From Nevskia ramosa DSM 11499 (GTDB lineage Bacteria; Pseudomonadota; Gammaproteobacteria; Nevskiales; Nevskiaceae): a stretch of 64,000 nt of DNA. Where the stretch lies: contig NZ_ATVI01000005.1 in the NCBI RefSeq assembly GCF_000420645.1, forward strand, positions 1,224,357-1,288,356. The letters are read 5' to 3'. The notes beneath the pieces were generated by a model that worked only from the letters and a program-made list of their open reading frames with translations, had not been told where the DNA came from and made no database searches. Positions 51,134 to 60,418 of the stretch are shown here, piece by piece (the stretch's first letter is position 1; every line of letters starts with the position of its first letter). The translations under genes were made by a program, and so were the position numbers.

Positions 51134-52009
51134 ATGACCGATTCAACTGCCTACACCCCGCCGAAGATCTGGACCTGGGAAAACGAGAACGGCGGACATT
51201 TCGCCAGCATCAATCGCCCGATCGCCGGGCCGACCCACGACAAGGAACTGCCAGTCGGCAAGCATCCGCTGCAGCTATATTCGCTGGCGACGCCGAATGG
51301 CGTGAAGGTCACCCTGATGCTCGAAGAACTGCTGGCCGCCGGCCATGCCGGTGCCGAGTACGACGCTTGGCTGATCCGCATTCTGGAAGGCGACCAGTTC
51401 TCCAGCGGCTATGTCCTGGCCAACCCGAACTCGAAGATTCCGGTGCTGGTGGATCACGGCACGCAGTCGCCGATCCGGGTGTTCGAGTCCGGTTCGATCC
51501 TGCTGTACCTCGCCGAGAAGTTCGGCGCCTTCCTGCCGACCAGCGCCTATGAGCGCACGCAGGCCTTGAACTGGCTGTTCTGGCAGATGGGCAGCGCGCC
51601 GTATCTCGGCGGCGGCTTCGGCCATTTCTATGCTTATGCGCCGTCGAAGATGGAGTACCCGATCAATCGCTTCACGATGGAAGTGAAGCGCCAGCTCGAC
51701 GTGTTGAACCGGCAGCTCGGCGAACATCAGTATCTGGCCGGTTCCGAGTACTCGATCGCCGACATGGCCGTGTGGCCCTGGTATGGCGGCCTGGTGCTGG
51801 GACGGCTGTACGGCGCCGCCGAGTTCCTGCAGGCCGAGAGCTACGAGCACGTCATGCGCTGGGCCCGGGAGATCGATGCGCGGCCTGCCGCCAAGCGTGG
51901 CCAGATGGTCAACCGCAACTGGGGCGAGCCTGCCGGTCAGCTGGTCGAACGTCATGACGCCAGCGACTTCGAGCTGCGCACGCAGGACAAGATCGGCGCG
52001 AAGCCTTGA
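51134..52009 (+). CDS. yghU: YghU-type glutathione S-transferase / disulfide-bond oxidoreductase
   Basis: A 291-residue Nu-class GST. The YghU opening Y-T-P-P-K-I-W, the insert I-A-G-P-T-H-D-K-E-L-P-V-G-K-H-P, then T-P-N-G-V-K-V-T-L-M-L-E-E and N-P-N-S-K-I-P are strongly characteristic. E. coli YghU binds two glutathione molecules and reduces disulfides or organic hydroperoxides. ATG 51134 is used. Cytoplasmic. No obvious partner gene. Confidence 0.92.
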   Translation: MTDSTAYTPPKIWTWENENGGHFASINRPIAGPTHDKELPVGKHPLQLYSLATPNGVKVTLMLEELLAAGHAGAEYDAWLIRILEGDQFSSGYVLANPNSKIPVLVDHGTQSPIRVFESGSILLYLAEKFGAFLPTSAYERTQALNWLFWQMGSAPYLGGGFGHFYAYAPSKMEYPINRFTMEVKRQLDVLNRQLGEHQYLAGSEYSIADMAVWPWYGGLVLGRLYGAAEFLQAESYEHVMRWAREIDARPAAKRGQMVNRNWGEPAGQLVERHDASDFELRTQDKIGAKP

Positions 52010-52049
52010 TCGGCACGGCGGTCGCGGTGCCGGCAAACCTGTAGCGCGG

Positions 52050-52709
52050 TTACCGCACCGCGCAGCGACGTCCTGTCCGGGCAGCAGGGCCGGCCGGCCC
52101 GCAGATCATCATGACAGCGGCAGCGGCGATCGCCATCAGCGCTTTCCTGGGTTCACCCGCTCTGGCTCGAATCGCCAGCGTGTGAACCACGGCGGTGGCG
52201 ATGCTTGCCAGCGTGGCCGGATCGCTTGCTTCCGGCAGCTCGCCGATCTGCCGGGCATGGAGCAGACGAGCGCACACCAGTCGATCGAACTCGGTAACCG
52301 CTGCACGGAGCAGCGAGCGAATCTCGTCGTCGTCCATCGCTTCCGGCACCGCCGTGCTGATCATGAAGCAGCCGCGTGCGTTGGCTGCCTTCGGCAGATA
52401 GACCGTCAGCGTGAATTCGTAGAGCTGCGTCAGCGCCACGGCGAGTGGAAGGTCGTAGTCGAGCGCAGCGGCGATGGCCTGGCTCGATTGCTCGATGTAT
52501 TGGCCGAGCGCAGCGAGATACAACGCTCGCTTGTCGCCGAAGGCCAGATAGAGGCTGGGGCGATTCATGTCGGTGGCTTCGCAGAGCCGATCCAGCGAAG
52601 TCCCGGAGAAGCCCGTCGACCAGAACGCATCGGTGGCGCGTGCGAGCGCCACGTCTGGATCGTAGTTTCGAGGACGGCCCCGCGATCGGCTGGTTTCGTT
52701 TTGTACCAT
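52050..52709 (-). CDS. TetR-family transcriptional regulator
   Basis: A 219-residue repressor-type protein. N-terminal R-G-R-P-R-N-Y-D-P and the helix-turn-helix T-S-L-D-R-L-C-E-A-T-D-M-N-R-P-S-L-Y-L-A-F-G-D-K are typical TetR. ATG 52709 fits; the frame runs further upstream across the divergent promoter region. It is divergent from the epoxide-hydrolase-like gene with an inverted repeat between them, so it probably controls that gene and itself. Confidence 0.9.
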   Translation of the reverse strand: MVQNETSRSRGRPRNYDPDVALARATDAFWSTGFSGTSLDRLCEATDMNRPSLYLAFGDKRALYLAALGQYIEQSSQAIAAALDYDLPLAVALTQLYEFTLTVYLPKAANARGCFMISTAVPEAMDDDEIRSLLRAAVTEFDRLVCARLLHARQIGELPEASDPATLASIATAVVHTLAIRARAGEPRKALMAIAAAAVMMICGPAGPAARTGRRCAVR

Positions 52710-52738
52710 CTTGCACAAATATTGAGGGCGTGAACTAA

Positions 52739-52755
52739 TACTGTACCAACCAGTA
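52739..52755. promoter_or_regulatory. TetR-operator-like inverted repeat
   Basis: TACTGTACCAACCAGTA has 5-bp perfect arms (TACTG / CAGTA). It lies between the divergent TetR and alpha/beta hydrolase genes, 30 bases from the TetR start. Confidence 0.55.
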
Positions 52756-52813
52756 AGAAAACCGACCAGCTTTCGCAATACCTGCGGATCGCGGCGGTCC
52801 ACGGGGAGCGACC

Positions 52814-53680
52814 TTGGCAATCGACGAGATCAAGCACTGCCGCATCGAATCGAACGGCCTGGACGTGGGCTATGTCAGCCGCGGGGAAGGGCCGCTGGTG
52901 ATGTTCCTTCACGGCTTCCCGGATACCTACCGCGGCTTCCTGCCGATCCTCGATCAGGTAGCGGCTGCGGGTTATCGAGCCGTGGCACCAGCCCTTCGCG
53001 GCTATGCGCACAGCGCGATCGCGCCGGATGGCGACTACCGCGTGGAAGCTTCGGCCAAGGATGTTCTTGGCATTGCCGATGCGCTCGGCGCCGATCGCTT
53101 TTCGATCGTCGGCCATGACTGGGGCGCCGTCACCGCTTACGCCACATCCAACCTGGCACCGGAGCGCATTGCCCGAATGATCACGGCGGGTGTGCCGCAT
53201 ACCGGACATTTCCTGCTCAACATCCGGCTTCGGCAACTGATTCGATCCAGCTACATGCTGCGCTTCCAGCTGCCGTGGCTGCCCGAGTGGGAAATCCCGC
53301 GCAAGGATTTCGCGTGGATCGAAGAACTCATCCGCGAATGGTCTCCAGGCTGGAACTTCGGGGAGGCAGAAATGCGTCCACTGAAGGACAACTTCGAGGA
53401 CCCGCAACGGCTGAAGGCAGCACTCTCGTACTACCGACAGCTTCCCCGCAGCCTCATCAGCTCCCCGTCACGGCGGCTGATCTTCGCGCCGGTCGCGACG
53501 CCCACCCGCATGCTCTACGGCCTGCGCGACGGCTGTATCGGCCCTGAGCTGTTCCAAAGCCAGGAGCGGCGGTTCTCCAAGGGGCTGGACCTGATCCCGC
53601 TGGACGCAGGGCACTTCATGCAATGGGAGCAGCCTGATGTCTTCGCTAGGCTGGTGATCGATTTTCTGAAAGCGGCTTGA
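52814..53680 (+). CDS. Alpha/beta hydrolase (epoxide-hydrolase-like)
   Basis: A 288-residue hydrolase. Oxyanion motif M-F-L-H-G-F-P-D-T, nucleophile elbow V-G-H-D-W-G-A-V with Asp, and a His in D-A-G-H-F-M-Q-W give the epoxide hydrolase pattern. The start is TTG 52814 with GGGGAG 5 bases upstream; there is no nearby ATG. Divergent from the TetR gene. Substrate unknown. Confidence 0.87.
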   Translation: MAIDEIKHCRIESNGLDVGYVSRGEGPLVMFLHGFPDTYRGFLPILDQVAAAGYRAVAPALRGYAHSAIAPDGDYRVEASAKDVLGIADALGADRFSIVGHDWGAVTAYATSNLAPERIARMITAGVPHTGHFLLNIRLRQLIRSSYMLRFQLPWLPEWEIPRKDFAWIEELIREWSPGWNFGEAEMRPLKDNFEDPQRLKAALSYYRQLPRSLISSPSRRLIFAPVATPTRMLYGLRDGCIGPELFQSQERRFSKGLDLIPLDAGHFMQWEQPDVFARLVIDFLKAA

Positions 53681-53708
53681 AGCGCGCTTCACACCATTGG
53701 AGATAGCC

Positions 53709-54257
53709 GTGAACGTGATCGATACCTTGACCCGGCGAAACGCAGCCTTCTCCATCAGCGGCTTTTTGCCCGACCTGAAGATTCTGCCGTCGATGGCCAC
53801 ACTGATCATCGGCTGCGTCGATCCCCGCGTCGATCCCGTCGACATCTTCAAGCTGCAGGCCGGCGAAGCCGCGGTCATCCGCAACATCGGCGGTCGAGTC
53901 GACAAGACCGTCTTTCAGACCATGGCGGTGCTCCGTGCCGTGGCGCAGGCCGCCGGCAAGGACGTGGGCGCGGGATGGAACCTCATCGTTCTGCATCACA
54001 CCGATTGCGGCATCACCGGCTGCTTTCATCACGCGCCGGAACTGCTGGCGAAGTATCTCGGCGTGGCCGTCACCGATCTCGACGCATTGGCCGTCACTGA
54101 TCCCTACAAGGCGGTTGCCATCGATGTCGCCGCCTTGAAAGCCAATCCTCAGCTGCCCGGCGGCTTCACGGTCACCGGCCTCGTCTACGACGTCATGACC
54201 GGTCGCGTCGAAACCGTTGTGCCGCCGGCTCTCCTGCGTGCCGAAACCAAGTCCTGA
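53709..54257 (+). CDS. Beta-class carbonic anhydrase-like protein
   Basis: A 182-residue protein with the beta-CA zinc motif: C36-x-D38-x-R40 in I-G-C-V-D-P-R, and H97-x-x-C100 in H-H-T-D-C-G. Beta-CAs interconvert CO2 and bicarbonate. GTG 53709 follows GGAGAT by 4 bases; an in-frame TTG at 53697 is less likely. Its C-terminus has V-T-G-L-V-Y-D-V, usual in this family. It converges on the LysR gene, 15 bases apart. Confidence 0.87.
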   Translation: MNVIDTLTRRNAAFSISGFLPDLKILPSMATLIIGCVDPRVDPVDIFKLQAGEAAVIRNIGGRVDKTVFQTMAVLRAVAQAAGKDVGAGWNLIVLHHTDCGITGCFHHAPELLAKYLGVAVTDLDALAVTDPYKAVAIDVAALKANPQLPGGFTVTGLVYDVMTGRVETVVPPALLRAETKS

Positions 54258-54272
54258 TGGATGACCTGCCGA

Positions 54273-55178
54273 TCAGCCGGTCGGACCATCTGCCGTCTGC
54301 GCCACCCGCAACAAGGTCTCGACGAAGTTCCTGCTGACCGGGTCATCGTCATCACGTGGTCTGAGGATGCCGAGCTCGATCGCTGCGGCCGCCCCTTGCA
54401 GCGGCCGGTACTGAACGCCTTGCCGGCGCAGGTTCTGCACGGAGGCCGGAACCAGCGCGAAGCCCATGCCGCAGGCGACGAGGCTGATCACGGTCTGCAT
54501 CTGGCGCGCTTGCTGGGTGATCCGTGGCGCGAAACCCACGGCGCGGCACTCGCCGATGATCAGGTCGAACAGGCCCGGAGCGATGTCTCGTGGCGGGATG
54601 ATGAAGCTTTCGTTCGCCAGGGTCTTGAGGTCCACCGCCTTGTCGCCTCGGGTCAGGCGATGCCCGGTCGGCGCCGCCAGCATCAGCTGCTCCTGGGCCA
54701 CGGCTTCGAAATGCAGATCCGGTGCGTCGAGCGGCCCGAGACCGATGCCGAGATCGAGGCGGGCGGCGCGGATCTCGCGAACCTGGGCATCCGTGGTCAG
54801 TTCGTGGAGATGCACTTCCACACCCGGATACAGGCTGCGGAACTCCTTCAGTGCCGGCGGCAGGATGCCGTAGTCGGCGATCGACACGAAGCCGATCGAC
54901 AGGGTGCCGACATCGCCCCGTCCGGCATTGCGAGCCATCTCCTTGCCGCGCTCGAGCCGCGCCAGCACGGCACGCATCTCGTCGAAGAACACCTGGCCAG
55001 CGGCGGTCAGGCTGACGCCGCGATTGGTCCGGTCCAGCAGCCGCACACCCAGTTCATCCTCGAGCGCTTTGAGCTGGGTCGACAACGGTGGCTGCGACAC
55101 ATGCAGGCGCAGCGCTGCTCGCGAGAAGCTGCGCTCCTCGGCAACGGCGATGAAGTACTTGAGCTGGCGCAGATCCAC
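54273..55178 (-). CDS. LysR-family transcriptional regulator
   Basis: A 301-residue regulator. N-terminal winged helix M-D-L-R-Q-L-K-Y-F-I-A-V-A-E-E-R-S-F-S-R-A-A with L-H-V-S-Q-P-P-L-S-T-Q-L-K is canonical LysR; a substrate-binding domain follows. It is divergent from ilvD with 110 bases between start codons, so it may regulate it, responding to a small metabolite. That link is by position only. Confidence 0.92.
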   Translation of the reverse strand: MDLRQLKYFIAVAEERSFSRAALRLHVSQPPLSTQLKALEDELGVRLLDRTNRGVSLTAAGQVFFDEMRAVLARLERGKEMARNAGRGDVGTLSIGFVSIADYGILPPALKEFRSLYPGVEVHLHELTTDAQVREIRAARLDLGIGLGPLDAPDLHFEAVAQEQLMLAAPTGHRLTRGDKAVDLKTLANESFIIPPRDIAPGLFDLIIGECRAVGFAPRITQQARQMQTVISLVACGMGFALVPASVQNLRRQGVQYRPLQGAAAAIELGILRPRDDDDPVSRNFVETLLRVAQTADGPTG

Positions 55179-55288
55179 TATTCGTGACTCCTATACCGGA
55201 CGGCCGTAATTGGTATTGGCCAGTATAGAAGACGCCGACCAGAATCCTGTCATCGCCGCACCGCCGGCAGCACAACAGGATGTTACCG

Positions 55289-57130
55289 ATGCCCGCTCTC
55301 CGCTCCCGCACCAGTACCGCTGGCCGCAATATGGCTGGCGCCCGCGCGCTGTGGCGAGCCACCGGCATGAAGGATGGCGACTTCGGCAAGCCGATCATCG
55401 CGGTGGCCAATTCCTTCACCCAGTTCGTGCCCGGCCATGTGCATCTGAAGGACCTCGGCCAGCTGGTGATCAGCGAGATCGACAAGGCCGGCGGCGTCGG
55501 CAAGGAGTTCAACACCATCGCCGTCGACGACGGCATCGCCATGGGTCACGACGGCATGCTCTACAGCCTGCCGTCGCGTGATCTGATCGCCGACAGCATC
55601 GAATTCATGTGCAACGCGCACACTGCGGATGCTCTGGTCTGCATCTCGAACTGCGACAAGATCACGCCGGGCATGCTGATGGCCGCACTCCGCCTGAACA
55701 TCCCGGTGATCTTCGTCTCCGGCGGGCCGATGGAAGCCGGCCGCACGATGCTCGCCGGCAAGCCGGTGTCGCTGGACTTGATCGATGCGATGGTCGCTGC
55801 CGCCGATGACCGGGTATCCGATGCCGACGTGCAGACCATCGAGCGCTCGGCGTGCCCCACCTGCGGCTCCTGCTCGGGCATGTTCACCGCCAATTCGATG
55901 AACTGCCTGACTGAGGCGCTGGGCCTGGCGCTGCCCGGCAACGGTTCGCTGCTGGCCACCCATGCCGATCGCGAAAAGCTGTTCCGTGAAGCCGGACGCC
56001 GGATCGTCGAACTGGCCTTGCGCTACTACCGGGACGACGACGAGCGCGCGCTGCCGCGCAGCATTGCCAGCCAGGCGGCGTTCGAGAATGCGATGTCGCT
56101 GGACATCGCGATGGGCGGTTCCAGCAACACCGTGCTGCACCTGCTTGCCGCGGCACAGGAAGGCGGCATCGATTTCACGATGCAGGACATCGATCGGCTG
56201 TCGCGACGGGTGCCGACCTTGTGCAAGGTCGCACCTTCAAGCTCGATGCATCTGGAAGACGTGCATCGCGCCGGCGGCGTCATGGCCATCCTCGGCGAAC
56301 TGGATCGCGCCGGCTTGCTCGATACGTCGCTGCCCACGGTGCACTCGACCACGCTGGCCACGGCACTCGAGCGCTGGGATGTGGCGCGCAGCAGCGATGC
56401 CGACGTGCAGACGTTCTTTCGCGCCGGCCCTGCCGGCATCCCGACCCAGCGCGCGTTCTCGCAGGACTGTCGGTATCCAGACCTCGATCTCGATCGCGCG
56501 AAGGGCTGCATACGCTCGGCAGCTTCCGCCTTCAGTGCCGATGGCGGTCTCGCGGTGCTGTCCGGCAACCTCGCGGAGCGCGGCTGCATCGTCAAGACCG
56601 CCGGGGTCGACGAAAGCCTGCTGGTGTTCCGTGGCCCGGCGATAGTCTTCGAAAGTCAGGACGCGGCGGTGGAAGCGATTCTCGCCAGCCGGGTGAAAGC
56701 CGGCGATGCGGTGATCATCCGCTACGAAGGTCCGCGCGGCGGCCCCGGCATGCAGGAGATGCTCTATCCGACCAGCTATCTGAAGTCGAAGGGCCTCGGC
56801 AAGCACTGCGCGCTGATCACCGATGGCCGCTTCTCCGGTGGCACCGCGGGGCTATCCATCGGCCATGTATCACCCGAGGCCGCCGAGGGCGGCAGCATCG
56901 CGCTGATCGAGACCGGCGACGTGATCCTGATCGACATTCCGCAACGGATCATTCGCGTGGAGATCGACGACGCCACGCTGGCGCAGCGTCGCGCGGCGCA
57001 GCTTGCGAAAGGCTGGAAGCCGGCGTCGCCTCGCAAGCGGCAAGTCAGCACCGCACTGAAGGTCTATGCCGCCTTGACCACCAGCGCCGACAAGGGCGCG
57101 GTGCGGAATCGGGACTTGCTCGACGCCTGA
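55289..57130 (+). CDS. ilvD: Dihydroxy-acid dehydratase
   Basis: Dehydrates 2,3-dihydroxy acids in valine, isoleucine and pantothenate synthesis; carries an Fe-S cluster. The 613-residue sequence has cluster cysteines C122 (N-C-D-K-I-T-P-G-M) and C195 ([10 protein letters not shown]), and T-T[14 protein letters not shown] opening ([12 protein letters not shown]). ATG 55289 matches the E. coli start and has AGGA upstream; ATG 55280 is 3 codons earlier. Cytoplasmic, essential for branched-chain synthesis unless a second copy exists. Confidence 0.96.
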   Translation: MPALRSRTSTAGRNMAGARALWRATGMKDGDFGKPIIAVANSFTQFVPGHVHLKDLGQLVISEIDKAGGVGKEFNTIAVDDGIAMGHDGMLYSLPSRDLIADSIEFMCNAHTADALVCISNCDKITPGMLMAALRLNIPVIFVSGGPMEAGRTMLAGKPVSLDLIDAMVAAADDRVSDADVQTIERSACPTCGSCSGMFTANSMNCLTEALGLALPGNGSLLATHADREKLFREAGRRIVELALRYYRDDDERALPRSIASQAAFENAMSLDIAMGGSSNTVLHLLAAAQEGGIDFTMQDIDRLSRRVPTLCKVAPSSSMHLEDVHRAGGVMAILGELDRAGLLDTSLPTVHSTTLATALERWDVARSSDADVQTFFRAGPAGIPTQRAFSQDCRYPDLDLDRAKGCIRSAASAFSADGGLAVLSGNLAERGCIVKTAGVDESLLVFRGPAIVFESQDAAVEAILASRVKAGDAVIIRYEGPRGGPGMQEMLYPTSYLKSKGLGKHCALITDGRFSGGTAGLSIGHVSPEAAEGGSIALIETGDVILIDIPQRIIRVEIDDATLAQRRAAQLAKGWKPASPRKRQVSTALKVYAALTTSADKGAVRNRDLLDA

Positions 57131-57154
57131 TTCGCGCAACCGACGAGCAAGCGC

Positions 57155-58072
57155 TCAGTGCGCCAACGCGTAGTCGATCGCGGCAGTCACTGCAGCCACC
57201 TGCGCGGCGACGCATTGCTCGGGACTTGCGCGCGGGCTGTCCGGATAGACCTCGGTCGTGGTCTTGTAGCGGGCCGTGGTGACGCTGGCGCAGAGCCCGA
57301 GCCGCTTCAGCGGATAGCGGATCACGCCGGGCGCAACAACTGCCGATCCGATGATCTTGCCGTCGCCGTCGGACGGGGCGATGTGGGTAACCGCGGCCAC
57401 CGCGGCAATCACGGCTTGCTGGAACGCAGGCTGCGGTTGCTCGACATCGTCGACCAGATAGAAGCCATCGGGAATCTCGCCCGGAACATGCGCGATGCCA
57501 TCGCGAGCCGCGAGAGCCGGACGAAACTCGGACTCGTCGGTATCGGTGGTTTCATGAAGATCGACATGCACGATCACGCGCTCGCGCAGCGGCGCGACGA
57601 GGCGCATCAGCGCTTCCGCTTCCTGCGCCGGGCTGGGCTCGCGGAACGACCGGTTCGGGTCGACGGCATGCATGTTCCAGCGCTGGATCGTCTCGTAGCC
57701 CCAGGGGCTGACACAGGGCGCGACGATCAGATTGACCCGGCCGAGACAGGGCGCGGCGTGGCGATCGAGAAAGCGCAGGGCGCCCAGAACGCCGCTGGTT
57801 TCGTAGCCGTGGACGCCGCCGGTGACCAGCACGCAGGGCAGGTCGTCATGCCAGTCAAGGCTCTTGACGGCAAACAGCGGGTAGCGCGCCGGGTGATAGT
57901 CCAGTCGTCCGTACTGCACCACCTCGTAGCGGGAGCGCAGCGTTTCGATGGCCTGCAGCACGTCCGTCTCATAGCTGCGCTTGCAGGTCTGTCGCGCTCG
58001 CCAGGCCGACACTTCGGCAGCACCCCAAGGCTGTCCGGGAGTGCCGATCGGGTAGGGATCATGGGCGGCCAT
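57155..58072 (-). CDS. M14-family zinc carboxypeptidase-like protein
   Basis: A 305-residue metalloprotein. Zinc ligands H88 and E91 in G-G-V-H-G-Y-E-T, R141 in P-N-R-S-F and H173 in V-D-L-H-E-T match the M14 carboxypeptidase layout (HxxE...H). No signal peptide, so it acts in the cytoplasm, as in the M14 subset that trims peptides or modified amino acids. It converges on ilvD and is divergent from sodB. Confidence 0.85.
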   Translation of the reverse strand: MAAHDPYPIGTPGQPWGAAEVSAWRARQTCKRSYETDVLQAIETLRSRYEVVQYGRLDYHPARYPLFAVKSLDWHDDLPCVLVTGGVHGYETSGVLGALRFLDRHAAPCLGRVNLIVAPCVSPWGYETIQRWNMHAVDPNRSFREPSPAQEAEALMRLVAPLRERVIVHVDLHETTDTDESEFRPALAARDGIAHVPGEIPDGFYLVDDVEQPQPAFQQAVIAAVAAVTHIAPSDGDGKIIGSAVVAPGVIRYPLKRLGLCASVTTARYKTTTEVYPDSPRASPEQCVAAQVAAVTAAIDYALAH

Positions 58073-58236
58073 CAGCTCACTCGCTCTGCTTGCAGGGGTG
58101 GAAGGACGTTAGCACCCCTCCGTCATCGGCTGCGCCCCAATCGCATGCCGCAGCGCTTCGGGCAGACCCTTTACGTCCGGCGGCAGGATCGGCGCTTGCT
58201 GACTTCAGCGCATACCGGTCCAACAGGAGATACGTG

Positions 58237-58812
58237 ATGGCATTTACGTTGATGAAACTGCCTTTCGACATGGAAGCGCTGCAGCCGACGCTCTCGAAGG
58301 AAACGCTGGAATTCCATTACGGCAAGCACCACAAGACCTATGTCGAAACGGCCAACAAGCTGATCGTCGGCACCGAGTTCGAGAACGCTTCCCTGGAGGA
58401 AACCGTCAAGCGCTCCTCGGGCAAGCTTTTCAACAATACCGCCCAGATCTGGAATCACGATTTCTACTGGAACAGCCTGACACCGGACGCCATCGGCCCC
58501 GGTGACAAGATCGGCTCGGCCTTGAGCCAGAGTTTCGGCAGCGTCAAGGCTTTCAAGAAGACGTTCGAAGAGACCGCCGTCGGGAATTTCGGCTCGGGCT
58601 GGACCTGGCTCGTGCAGAAGCCCGATGGCAGCCTCGCAATCGTCAACACCCAGGGTGCCGCCACCCCGCTGACCACCGACGACAAGGCGCTCCTGACCTG
58701 CGACGTCTGGGAGCACGCCTACTACATCGACTATCGAAACGCCCGGCCCAAATACCTGGAAGGCTACTGGAGCATCGCCAACTGGAGCTTCGCCGAAAGC
58801 CGGCTTGGCTGA
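58237..58812 (+). CDS. sodB: Superoxide dismutase, iron type
   Basis: Converts superoxide to O2 and H2O2 in the cytosol. The 191-residue sequence has metal ligands H27, H74, D156 and H160 (T-C-D-V-W-E-H-A-Y-Y). Gln at residue 70, before I-W-N-H, is the position that favours Fe over Mn. ATG 58237 has AGGAG upstream at 8 bases. Length and motifs match SodB. Confidence 0.96.
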   Translation: MAFTLMKLPFDMEALQPTLSKETLEFHYGKHHKTYVETANKLIVGTEFENASLEETVKRSSGKLFNNTAQIWNHDFYWNSLTPDAIGPGDKIGSALSQSFGSVKAFKKTFEETAVGNFGSGWTWLVQKPDGSLAIVNTQGAATPLTTDDKALLTCDVWEHAYYIDYRNARPKYLEGYWSIANWSFAESRLG

Positions 58813-58856
58813 TTCATCGACTCCGGTTTCCCGGGGCATTTTCCAGGCGGGCGCAA

Positions 58857-59216
58857 ATGGGCAACGGCTTTCAGCAGGGCAGAAATCGATCGAATGCTGG
58901 AAGCTTGCTGGAGAGTGCCCGGCTGCTGACCAGCAATGCCGCAGAGCTGGTGGAATGTGTCAAGACTTACCGCGCACACATCGCTGGCATCCGTATTGAG
59001 ATCGAGCAGATCCGCGATGGCGCAGCCCGCGCGCGGCGGGGTGATTGGGGTGCCTTGCCGGCCCGCGGCGAAGAGCACGCCGACGCAGTTTCCGAACCCC
59101 GAGCCGATCCATCGTCGCGTGATCCTCACGATCCAAAGGGCAGAGCGGTGATCGTGACGGCTCTGCTCGTGGTGTTCATCGGCATCATCGGCCGCGCTTC
59201 ACGCAGGCAGTCCTGA
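58857..59216 (+). CDS. Small hypothetical protein, weakly supported
   Basis: An open frame of 119 residues in the gap between sodB and the topoisomerase. It has a helical middle (A-A-E-L-V-E-C-V-K-T-Y, I-E-I-E-Q-I) and a C-terminal hydrophobic segment (V-I-V-T-A-L-L-V-V-F-I-G-I-I-G) that looks like a membrane anchor, and its stop lies just before the next gene. No ribosome site stands out and I recognise no family, so this could be a chance frame. The rest of the 412-base gap holds nothing I can name. Confidence 0.35.
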   Translation: MGNGFQQGRNRSNAGSLLESARLLTSNAAELVECVKTYRAHIAGIRIEIEQIRDGAARARRGDWGALPARGEEHADAVSEPRADPSSRDPHDPKGRAVIVTALLVVFIGIIGRASRRQS

Positions 59217-59224
59217 AGGCCGTC

Positions 59225-60304
59225 ATGGGTCTGTCGAACCTCAGCATGCCCAGCCCGGAGCGGCTGTCGGCCCTGGAGGCGGGACTGATTCATGTCAGTG
59301 ATCGGAAGCCCGGCATCATCCGCGAACGGCACGGCGACGGCTTTCGTTACCGCGGCAAGGATGGCGTCTTGATTGCCGATGAAAACCTGCTGACGCGTCT
59401 GCGGAAGCTCGCCATTCCGCCAGCCTATGAACAGGTCTGGATCTGTCCTCATCCCAACGGCCACCTCCAGGCGACTGGGCGCGATGCCCGCGGCCGGAAG
59501 CAGTATCGGTATCACGTCCGCTGGCGGACAGTCCGCGACACCAGCAAGTACGACCGCATGCAGGCGTTCGGCTTGCGCCTGCCAGCGATCCGGCGGCGAG
59601 TCGAACAGGATCTGCGTCTTCCCGGATTGCCGCGCGAGAAGGTTCTCGCGGTCATTCTTCGCCTGCTCGAGACGACGCTGATCCGCGTCGGCAATGACGA
59701 GTATGCACGCGACAACGGCAGCTTCGGCCTGACCACGCTGCGCAATCGTCACGTCGATATTGCCGGCGGCCGTTTGCGCTTCTCGTTCGTCGGCAAGAGC
59801 GGCATCCGCCACGAGGCGGGTGTTGAAGATGCGCGGCTGGTTCGCATCATCAAGCGCTGCATGGAATTGCCGGGTCAGGAGCTGTTCCAGTACCTCGACG
59901 AAAGCGGCGAGCGTCGCACCCTGGGCTCTGCAGACGTCAACGACTATCTGCGAAATGCCTCCGGCGCCGAGTTCACGGCGAAGGATTACCGAACCTGGGC
60001 CGGCAGTGTCATGGCCTATCGGGCCCTGTGCAAACCGCTGGGCCAATCAGCGGAAGAATTGCCGACGGTGCGTCGTGTCGTCGAGGTCATCAAGGACATC
60101 GCTGCGGGCCTTGGCAACACGCCTGCGGTCTGTCGCAAGTGCTATGTGCATCCGGCGGTGCTGGATGCCTACATGGACGGCCGCTTGGGCAACGTGATTC
60201 CGGCAAAACCCAAACGTGGCCTGAAGATCGACGAAGCTGCATTCCTGCAATTCATCAGCGCGCTGACCAGCCGCCGTACTGCCAGGAAGCCGGCAACGAA
60301 GTAG
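59225..60304 (+). CDS. DNA topoisomerase IB
   Basis: Bacterial poxvirus-like type IB topoisomerase of 359 residues that relaxes supercoils by nicking and swivelling. The catalytic core includes R-V-G-N-D-E-Y-A-R, K-S-G-I-R-H-E and F-T-A-K-D-Y-R-T-W, and the nucleophile tyrosine is Y307 in C-R-K-C-Y-V-H-P. ATG 59225. Found together with repair and stress genes; it is a chromosomal, non-essential type in many proteobacteria. Confidence 0.93.
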   Translation: MGLSNLSMPSPERLSALEAGLIHVSDRKPGIIRERHGDGFRYRGKDGVLIADENLLTRLRKLAIPPAYEQVWICPHPNGHLQATGRDARGRKQYRYHVRWRTVRDTSKYDRMQAFGLRLPAIRRRVEQDLRLPGLPREKVLAVILRLLETTLIRVGNDEYARDNGSFGLTTLRNRHVDIAGGRLRFSFVGKSGIRHEAGVEDARLVRIIKRCMELPGQELFQYLDESGERRTLGSADVNDYLRNASGAEFTAKDYRTWAGSVMAYRALCKPLGQSAEELPTVRRVVEVIKDIAAGLGNTPAVCRKCYVHPAVLDAYMDGRLGNVIPAKPKRGLKIDEAAFLQFISALTSRRTARKPATK

Positions 60305-60418
60305 CGGCAGCAGCCCGCGGGCCAATCAGGGGCGGGCATGCGCGGTGCACATGACGTTGTGAACAGCTTGTCATCAGCGAGCCCGCATCCCACCGCCGTG
60401 CCAGGACAGCCATCAAGA

